From contig JAZSCN010000031.1 in the NCBI GenBank assembly GCA_045602925.1, positions 1 to 64,000 on the forward strand: DNA of 64,000 bases, written 5' to 3'. Below are positions 58,677 to 64,000 of the stretch, one piece after another; position 1 is the first letter of the stretch; every line of letters begins with the position of its first letter. The notes beneath the pieces were generated by a model, which worked only from the letters and a program-made list of their open reading frames with translations, did not search any database and was not told where the DNA came from. A program made the translations under genes and the position numbers. Source of the DNA: UBA7477 sp045602925. GTDB lineage: Bacteria > Bacillota > Clostridia > Oscillospirales > Ruminococcaceae.

Positions 58677-58693
58677 AATTTGCGTCTTTTCGA

Positions 58694-58936
58694 TTACTTG
58701 TCGATTTCTTCAACAGCTTCGTCAACCTTGTCAAGAGCCTCTTCAGCAGTCTCAGCTACTTCTTCAGCAGCGTCTTCGATTACTTCACAGTCCTCGCATT
58801 CGCAGCAGCAGCAATCGTCATCGAATTCCTCGTAGTCGTACTCTTCCATTTCCTTGCGCTTCTTGAGTGTGTAAATAGCAGCAGCAGCGCCGGCAACAGC
58901 AGCAAGACCTACGAATACCTTAAATCCCTTGCCCAT
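58694..58936 (-). CDS. small membrane protein with Asp/Cys cluster
   Basis: 80 residues, unknown function. One N-terminal transmembrane segment (FKVFVGLAAVAGAAAAIY, about residues 5-22), a short basic stretch, then DDDCCCCECEDCE (six Cys among acidic residues, about 41-53) and an acidic helical tail rich in Glu and Ala. The cluster may bind metal. Start at 58936 (MGKGFKV) after AAGGAGATG. Own promoter and terminator. The Cys/Asp patch resembles that in the 29790-30245 protein, though the rest is unrelated. Confidence 0.78.
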   Translation of the reverse strand: MGKGFKVFVGLAAVAGAAAAIYTLKKRKEMEEYDYEEFDDDCCCCECEDCEVIEDAAEEVAETAEEALDKVDEAVEEIDK

Positions 58937-58973
58937 TGTAAACATCTCCTTAACTATTTATTGGGTTAAAAAT

Positions 58974-59002
58974 ATTATAACATAGTAGTTTATAAATTTC
59001 AA
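58974..59002 (-). promoter_or_regulatory. sigma-A promoter for the small Cys-rich gene
   Basis: Minus strand TTGAAA (59002-58997) and TATAAT (58979-58974), spacer 17 bases. Confidence 0.82.
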
Positions 59003-59026
59003 GCTTTTAAAACAAATTTTTTGTTT

Positions 59027-59749
59027 TTACATATTTCCCGTAAGATGCATAATAATGCTAATCGCCGCAATCGGTGCAGTCTCGCATCTTAGTATTCTGC
59101 TACCGAGCCCGATAGGAATAATACCATTGTCAGAACAAAGCCTTGCCTCAGCTTCTTCAAAGCCACCCTCACTACCGATAAATACCCCGATAGTTTCAAA
59201 GTCGCCGCCTGATATAGCCTCGGATAAGCTTTTGCCACCCTTCTCGTAGCAGATAAGAGATATGTCCTGTGCCTTGAGCTCCTCAATAGCCTCGCTAATA
59301 TCTACGATAGGCGAAATCTCAGGAACAAGCCCACGCCCCGACTGCTTCGCGGCCTCGAGCGCAATCTTTGTGAGCCTTTCACGCTTTTTTTCAAAGCTTT
59401 TAGCGTCAGGCCTCGATACGCATCTCTTAGTCAGTACAGGAACAATTCTGTGTGCACCAAGCTCGGTTGCCTTTTGAACAATAAATTCCAGCTTGTCAAG
59501 CTTTGGCATTGCCTGGTATAGCGTAAGCTTTACGCTGGGCTCTGCAAGCGTCTTTCTCGACGATGCAATATCGCAAACTACCTCGCTGTCAGAAATAGTG
59601 CGAATAGTCGATATATATTCTATACCGTTTTTGCATAGAATAATCTCGTCGCCAAGCCTCATTCTCAGCGAGCGACCAATGTGCACAGCATCAGCACCCT
59701 TTATTATTCCCACGTCTTGCGTTATGTCATCTGTAAAAAATCTAGGCAA
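59027..59749 (-). CDS. rsmE: 16S rRNA m3U1498 methyltransferase RsmE
   Basis: SPOUT-class methylase for N3 of U1498 in 16S rRNA. 240 residues: N-terminal PUA-like domain (PRFFTDD, HIGRSLRMRLGDEIILCKNG), then YQAMPKLDKLEFIVQKATELG, VLTKRCVSR, RLTKIALEAAKQSGRGLVPEI and the knot motifs IGVFIGSEGGFEEAE and LGSRILRCETA. The chosen start is TTG at 59749, after AAGGAC; reading on to 59815 would add 22 unlikely residues. It is divergent from hrcA; in many Firmicutes rsmE and prmA sit with the dnaK operon. Confidence 0.94.
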   Translation of the reverse strand: MPRFFTDDITQDVGIIKGADAVHIGRSLRMRLGDEIILCKNGIEYISTIRTISDSEVVCDIASSRKTLAEPSVKLTLYQAMPKLDKLEFIVQKATELGAHRIVPVLTKRCVSRPDAKSFEKKRERLTKIALEAAKQSGRGLVPEISPIVDISEAIEELKAQDISLICYEKGGKSLSEAISGGDFETIGVFIGSEGGFEEAEARLCSDNGIIPIGLGSRILRCETAPIAAISIIMHLTGNM

Positions 59750-59780
59750 AATAATCAGTCCTTGTTTTAAGTCTGATTCT

Positions 59781-59809
59781 ATTATATAGTATAATCTTAT
59801 CTTTTTCAA
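59781..59809 (-). promoter_or_regulatory. sigma-A promoter for rsmE
   Basis: Minus strand TTGAAA (59809-59804) and TATAAT (59786-59781), spacer 17 bases. Confidence 0.8.
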
Positions 59810-59907
59810 GTGCAATTATCCAGTACGGAATATATTGCTTTTGCAGTTTGCACAAAAGTATTTGTTGCGTGTGTGTTAAGTTTATAGAAAAAGATTTTAT
59901 AGCACTA

Positions 59908-59936
59908 TTGACAACGTCGGTAAAAGGTGGTATTAT
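59908..59936 (+). promoter_or_regulatory. sigma-A promoter for hrcA-grpE-dnaK-dnaJ
   Basis: TTGACA (59908-59913) and TATTAT (59931-59936), spacer 17 bases; the CIRCE operator starts 4 bases downstream. Confidence 0.88.
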
Positions 59937-59940
59937 ATAT

Positions 59941-59967
59941 TTAGCACTCAAAGAGCAAGAGTGCTAA
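59941..59967 (+). promoter_or_regulatory. CIRCE operator (HrcA binding site)
   Basis: Perfect CIRCE: TTAGCACTC (59941-59949), nine bases, GAGTGCTAA (59959-59967). It overlaps the transcription start region, so HrcA bound here blocks the heat-shock operon until GroEL becomes limiting. Confidence 0.98.
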
Positions 59968-60043
59968 CACTAAAGACCTTCAAGTGCTAAAGTGAATTTT
60001 TTGGAAGGAGGGCATTTCCTGATAAAAGGGAATAAAGGCTATT

Positions 60044-61057
60044 ATGGATGATAGAAAGCTTCGTATCCTCACAGCAGTTATCGACGAATACATTTTAACA
60101 GGCGAGCCTGTCGGTTCTAAAAGTATAATGGATAGAGTAAAAGCTTCTTCTGCTACTATCCGTAACGAGATGGCAGAGCTTGAAAAACAAGGCTACCTCG
60201 AGCAGCCACATACCTCAGCAGGCAGAGTTCCGACATATCTGGGCTATAGACTCTATGTAGACAGCCTGCTTGAAACCAACCCTCTTTCAGAAAGCGAAAT
60301 CGAGCTTATGAATTCTATGCTCCCCGACGAGGATGCCTCAGAGGAGGAGATTGTAAATTCTGCCTCGCATGCACTTGCAGAGCTTACAAAATGTGCAACA
60401 GTAGTTGCCAACGCTACACCAAAGTTTTCAGTTATTTCAAAGGTCGAGGTTATCCCAACCGGCAAGAGAATGTACGTTATCCTTATGATAACTTCTACAG
60501 GCTCTATAAAGAATAAGGTCTGTAGGCTTGAATTTGACCTTACAAACGAACAGCTCGCATATTTCTCAAGCTTTATGCAGGAGAATTTAGAGGGAATAGA
60601 AGTCGAGTCGCTCTCCGATGAACTATTAGAAAAGCTCGAAACTGCACTCGGCACATATATGGTAACCCTCTCGCCACTCGTAAGCGAGATTATGAAAATG
60701 TCCAGAGAAATCTCAGCACAGGAGGTCTCCTTCAACGGCGAGCTGAATCTGCTCACCTGCGATGCGTTTGATAAAAACGAGATTATGTCCTTCTTTGACC
60801 ATAAGAAAGAGCTTGCCGAGTTTATGAGCAGCTCATTCAGTGGGCTCAATGTTATGTTCTCTAACGAAAGAGATGGCTTTGTAATAAGCAATTCCAGCCT
60901 TATTACTTCATCCTTCTCTAAAGGTGGCAGACAGGCAGGCACACTCGGTCTGCTGGGTCCAATGAGAATTGACTACGCTAAATATATCCCGTATCTCGAG
61001 TATTTTACAGACAGAATTACTCAAATGCTGTCAAAGCAGGATGACGAGGATAACTAA
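60044..61057 (+). CDS. hrcA: heat-inducible transcription repressor HrcA
   Basis: 337 residues. N-terminal winged helix (RILTAVIDEYILTGEPVGSK, SSATIRNEMAELEKQGYLEQ, HTSAGRVPTYLGYRLYVD), then the GAF-like domain and the C-terminal LGLLGPMRIDYAKYIPYLEYF. Represses its own operon at the CIRCE element 77 bases upstream. AAAGG stands 6 bases before the ATG. First gene of the class I heat-shock operon. Confidence 0.97.
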   Translation: MDDRKLRILTAVIDEYILTGEPVGSKSIMDRVKASSATIRNEMAELEKQGYLEQPHTSAGRVPTYLGYRLYVDSLLETNPLSESEIELMNSMLPDEDASEEEIVNSASHALAELTKCATVVANATPKFSVISKVEVIPTGKRMYVILMITSTGSIKNKVCRLEFDLTNEQLAYFSSFMQENLEGIEVESLSDELLEKLETALGTYMVTLSPLVSEIMKMSREISAQEVSFNGELNLLTCDAFDKNEIMSFFDHKKELAEFMSSSFSGLNVMFSNERDGFVISNSSLITSSFSKGGRQAGTLGLLGPMRIDYAKYIPYLEYFTDRITQMLSKQDDEDN

Positions 61058-61078
61058 ATACATTAAGGAGCAATTACA

Positions 61079-61615
61079 ATGAGTAATGAAAAAGAGCTTT
61101 TAGAAGAAGAGCTAGAAGCAACCGAAGAAGTCGTAGCTACCGAAGAAGTAGCCGAGACACAGCCGGAAGAAAAATCCAATGAGCAAAAGCTCGAGGAAGA
61201 GCTTTCTGAAATGAAGGATAAGTACCTAAGACTTATGGCTGAGTACGATAACTATCGTAAGAGGACTGCAAAACAGCTTCTTGAGAATTCCCAAACAGCC
61301 AAGAGTAATACTATAGCAGAAATCCTGCCGGTGTTCGATAACTTTGAAAGAGCAGCGAATACCGAGTGTAGCGATGAAACCTATAAGTCAGGTGTCCAGA
61401 TGATTTTTAAGCAGTTTGAAGAAATGCTTAAAAAGCTCGGTGTCGAGGTTATAGACCCTACAGGCGAGGAGTTTAACCCCGAAATCGCTAACGCAGTCAA
61501 TAGAATAGAGGACGAGAACCTCGGCGAAAATATCGTGGCGCAAACCTTCCAGAAGGGCTATAAAATAGGGGATAAGGTTATAAGATACGCTATGGTAGTA
61601 GTAGCGAATTCTTAA
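61079..61615 (+). CDS. grpE: nucleotide exchange factor GrpE
   Basis: Releases ADP from DnaK. 178 residues: acidic N-terminal stretch, long coiled coil (LSEMKDKYLRLMAEYDNYRK), and the C-terminal beta domain with VEVIDPTGEEFNPEIANAV and TFQKGYKIGDKVIRYAMVVV. AAGGAGC site, 21 bases after hrcA. Confidence 0.97.
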   Translation: MSNEKELLEEELEATEEVVATEEVAETQPEEKSNEQKLEEELSEMKDKYLRLMAEYDNYRKRTAKQLLENSQTAKSNTIAEILPVFDNFERAANTECSDETYKSGVQMIFKQFEEMLKKLGVEVIDPTGEEFNPEIANAVNRIEDENLGENIVAQTFQKGYKIGDKVIRYAMVVVANS

Positions 61616-61689
61616 AATTACTAAGCTATCAATTATATGATATAGATGACAGCTTTGGCTGTCGGTATTAAAGAAAGGATTTGATTATT

Positions 61690-63534
61690 ATGGCAAAGAT
61701 TATTGGTATCGACCTTGGTACAACAAACTCATGCGTAGCAGTTATGGAGGGTGGCGAAGCAGTCGTAATCCCTAACAGCGAAGGCGCAAGAACAACACCT
61801 TCTGTTGTCGGCGTATCTAAGACCGGCGATAGACTCGTAGGACAGGTTGCTAAGAGACAGGCAGTTACTAACTACGACAATACTATTATCTCTATCAAGA
61901 GACATATGGGTAGCGATTATAAGGCCCAGATGGGTGGAAAGTCCTACACACCACAGGAGATTTCAGCTATGATTCTCCAGAAGCTCAAGGCTGACGCAGA
62001 GGCATACCTCGGCGAAAAGGTAACAGAGGCTGTTATCACAGTACCTGCTTACTTTACAGACTCACAGCGTCAGGCAACAAAAGACGCAGGACAGATTGCA
62101 GGCCTTACAGTAAGAAGAATTATCAACGAGCCTACAGCTGCTGCTTTCTCTTACGGCATCGATAAGGAAGAAGACCAGAAGATTATGGTTTACGACCTCG
62201 GCGGTGGTACCTTCGACGTTTCTATTATCGAAATGGGCGACGGCGTTACTCAGGTTCTCGCAACAGCAGGTAACAATAAGCTCGGCGGCGATGACTTCGA
62301 CCAGAGAATTATCGATTGGATGATTGCAGAGTTCAAGAAGGCTGAGGGCATCGACCTCTCAGGCGATAAGATGGCTATGCAGAGACTCAAGGAAGCTGCT
62401 GAAAAGGCTAAGATTGAGCTTTCATCTACTCCAACAACTACAATCTCACTCCCGTTCATCACAGCTGATGCAACAGGTCCAAAGCATATGGAGCTTACAC
62501 TCTCCCAGGCTAAGTTCAACGAAATGACTTCCGACCTCGTTGAAGCTACAATGGGCCCTGTTCGTCAGGCGCTCTCTGACTCCGGACTTTCTACAAGCGA
62601 GCTTAATAAGGTCCTTATGGTAGGTGGTTCTTCAAGAATCCCTGCAGTCCAGGAGGCTGTAAAGAAGTATCTCGGCAAGGAACCATTCAAGGGCATCAAC
62701 CCTGACGAATGTGTTGCACTCGGTGCTGCTATCCAGGGTGGTATCTTAGGCGGTGACGTAACAGGCGAGCTTCTTCTCCTCGACGTAACACCACTCTCAC
62801 TCGGTATCGAAACTGCAGGCGGTATCTGCACAAAGATGATTGAAAGAAATACAACAATCCCTGCAAATAAGAAGGAAACCTTCTCAACCTACGCTGACAA
62901 TCAGGAAGCTGTAGATATCGTTGTTCTCCAGGGCGAAAGAGAATTCGCTAAGGATAATAAGCAGCTCGGCGTATTCCGTCTCGACGGTATCGCTCCTGCT
63001 CCAAGAGGAATTCCAAAGATTGAAGTAACCTTCGATATCGACGCTAACGGTATCGTTCACGTTTCTGCTAAGGACCTCGGTACAGGCAAGGAGCAGGATA
63101 TCACAATCACTTCTTCTACAAATATGTCTAAGGAAGATATCGATAAGGCTGTAAAGGAAGCTGAAGCTTTCGCAGCTGAAGACAAGAAGAAGAGAGAAGA
63201 CGTTGACGCCAGAAACAGCGCTGACCAGATGGTATTCCAGTGCGAAAAGGCTCTGGGCGAAATCGGCGATAAGATTGATTCTTCTGATAAGGACGAAATT
63301 CAGTCTAAGGTAGACGCTCTTAAGGAAGCTCTCAAGGGCACAGATATCGAGCTTATCAAGAACAAGAAGACAGAGCTCGAGGAAACCTTCCAGAAGGTTT
63401 CAACAAAGCTCTATGAGCAGGCTGCTCAGGCTCAGCAGGCAGCAGGTATGGATGGCGCAGACTTCGGCTCAATGGGTGGCGCAGCCCAGGCTGACGACGG
63501 CGTAATCGACGCTGAGTTTACAGACGCTGAATAA
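61690..63534 (+). CDS. dnaK: chaperone protein DnaK (Hsp70)
   Basis: ATP-driven chaperone. 614 residues: KIIGIDLGTTNSCVAVMEGG at the start, VYDLGGGTFDVSII, VLMVGGSSRIPAVQ, the linker and substrate domain (LLLDVTPLSLGIETAGG), an alpha-helical lid and a tail VIDAEFTDAE. The short actin-like subdomain is the Gram-positive form. Start at 61690 after AAAGGATTTG; the ATG at 61681 is too close to the site. Confidence 0.98.
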   Translation: MAKIIGIDLGTTNSCVAVMEGGEAVVIPNSEGARTTPSVVGVSKTGDRLVGQVAKRQAVTNYDNTIISIKRHMGSDYKAQMGGKSYTPQEISAMILQKLKADAEAYLGEKVTEAVITVPAYFTDSQRQATKDAGQIAGLTVRRIINEPTAAAFSYGIDKEEDQKIMVYDLGGGTFDVSIIEMGDGVTQVLATAGNNKLGGDDFDQRIIDWMIAEFKKAEGIDLSGDKMAMQRLKEAAEKAKIELSSTPTTTISLPFITADATGPKHMELTLSQAKFNEMTSDLVEATMGPVRQALSDSGLSTSELNKVLMVGGSSRIPAVQEAVKKYLGKEPFKGINPDECVALGAAIQGGILGGDVTGELLLLDVTPLSLGIETAGGICTKMIERNTTIPANKKETFSTYADNQEAVDIVVLQGEREFAKDNKQLGVFRLDGIAPAPRGIPKIEVTFDIDANGIVHVSAKDLGTGKEQDITITSSTNMSKEDIDKAVKEAEAFAAEDKKKREDVDARNSADQMVFQCEKALGEIGDKIDSSDKDEIQSKVDALKEALKGTDIELIKNKKTELEETFQKVSTKLYEQAAQAQQAAGMDGADFGSMGGAAQADDGVIDAEFTDAE

Positions 63535-63553
63535 TTTAAGAATATATAGGATG

Positions 63554-63579
63554 TTGCCTTCGTAATTTTGCGAGGGCAA
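63554..63579 (+). other. hairpin between dnaK and dnaJ
   Basis: TTGCCTTCG (63554-63562) pairs with CGAGGGCAA (63571-63579) with one G-T wobble; no T run follows. It may attenuate dnaJ expression or mark an mRNA processing or stability site. Confidence 0.6.
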
Positions 63580-63610
63580 TAGCCCTGTTAACGAAAAAGT
63601 AGGTATACTT

Positions 63611-64000
63611 ATGGCAGATAAAAGAGATTATTATGAGGTGCTGGGCGTTTCTAAAAGCGCAACAGCCGAGGAACTGAAAAAAGCATATAGAAAGCTTGCA
63701 AAGCAGTACCACCCCGACCTGCACCCCGATGATAAGGAGTGCGAGGCTAAGTTCAAGGAAGTCAACGAAGCCTATGAGGTGCTGTCTAATGCCGACAAAC
63801 GAGCTAAGTATGACCAGTTCGGCCACGCTGCCTTCGATTCTTCAATGGGTGGCGGCGGAGCAGGAGGCTTCGGCGGATTCGGTGGCTTTGGCGATATGGG
63901 CGATATCTTCGAAAGCTTCTTCGGTGGCTTCGGTGGTGGCTCAAGACGTAGCTCAAACCCAAACGCCCCAAGACGTGGCAACGATATTGAATCAAATATC
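63611..64000 (+). CDS. dnaJ: chaperone protein DnaJ, 3' end outside the window
   Basis: First 130 codons of the Hsp40 partner of DnaK. The J domain is complete: DYYEVLGVSKSATAEELKKA, with the HPD motif in QYHPDLHPDD, and KYDQFGHAAF. A Gly/Phe-rich region (GGFGGFGGFGDMGDIFESFF) follows. The cysteine repeats would lie beyond 64000. The ribosome site (GTAGGTATACTT) is weak, and a hairpin lies in the 76-base gap after dnaK. Confidence 0.96.
   Translation, partial: MADKRDYYEVLGVSKSATAEELKKAYRKLAKQYHPDLHPDDKECEAKFKEVNEAYEVLSNADKRAKYDQFGHAAFDSSMGGGGAGGFGGFGGFGDMGDIFESFFGGFGGGSRRSSNPNAPRRGNDIESNI

Noticed and set aside
60253..60942. 229-codon open frame antisense to hrcA
   Set aside because: Shadow of hrcA; serine-rich with no start signal.
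1..64000. CRISPR arrays, insertion sequences, prophage genes and toxin-antitoxin pairs
   Set aside because: No regularly spaced repeats, transposase, integrase, phage structural or cas gene was found on either strand.

Overview
The window reads as a chromosomal segment of a low-GC Firmicute of the class Clostridia, most likely a gut or rumen Ruminococcus-type bacterium (Oscillospiraceae). The signs are clostridial housekeeping gene order (rnc, radical SAM, smc, ftsY; nadD, yqeK, rsfS, leuS; hrcA, grpE, dnaK, dnaJ), an encoded tRNA CCA end, S-box, FMN and T-box leaders, a CIRCE element, consensus sigma-A promoters with 17-bp spacers, and a cellobiose 2-epimerase next to a GH5 endoglucanase lipoprotein. 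I see no prophage, insertion sequence, CRISPR array or replication origin. The species is inferred, not proven.

Layout. 1-450: start of a leftward gene (perhaps PEP carboxykinase) and promoters. 451-1778: thyA-folA. 1812-7041: two diverged tandem copies of a gene pair (membrane-anchored double zinc ribbon plus TPM-domain secreted or anchored protein), then a CPBP-family membrane protein with altered catalytic residues. 7061-8440: infC-rpmI-rplT with a perfect promoter, an L20-type attenuator leader and an AUU start for infC. 8481-26233: a long rightward run of DNA, RNA and lipid housekeeping genes (SpoU methylase, dprA, topA, trmFO, plsX, rnc, radical SAM, smc, ftsY, rdgB, yhbY, nadD, yqeK, rsfS, leuS). 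26269-26683: rpsU (57 codons) with its own promoter, leader and terminator. 26700-31131: endonuclease IV, aroQ, a Xaa-Pro peptidase, efp, a Cys/Asp-rich CD1247-type protein, and an FMN riboswitch controlling ribU.

31153-33307: a Re-citrate synthase/isopropylmalate synthase-like gene and a GntR/FadR-type regulator behind a palindromic operator. 33322-35145 (minus): metK and a small unknown gene behind an S-box riboswitch. 35169-42932: secA, DUF1015, HAD phosphatase, cellobiose 2-epimerase, GH5 endoglucanase and a NUDIX hydrolase. 42967-43354: tRNA-Ser(GGA) with a duplicated 3' end and trailer. 43427-49502: two sodium/anion-type transporters, an ECF transporter S component with a DUF4430 lipoprotein, trmO, and an ECF sigma factor with a probable membrane anti-sigma partner. 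49500-53017 (minus): esterase, galE and an orphan sugar-binding lipoprotein. 53374-56780: a PHP phosphoesterase, then a T-box riboswitch controlling an HTH-cupin-acyl-CoA ligase fusion. 56886-59749 (minus): GyrI-like protein, H1-like DUF6465 protein with HU, a small Cys-rich membrane protein and rsmE. 59908-64000: CIRCE-controlled hrcA-grpE-dnaK-dnaJ, with dnaJ cut by the window end.

The most interesting item is the T-box-controlled HTH-cupin-acyl-CoA ligase. It suggests that uncharged tRNA, possibly tRNA-Ile or tRNA-Leu, induces activation of a carboxylic acid such as a branched-chain volatile fatty acid. Reductive carboxylation of such acids is a known route to branched-chain amino acids in rumen Ruminococcus.
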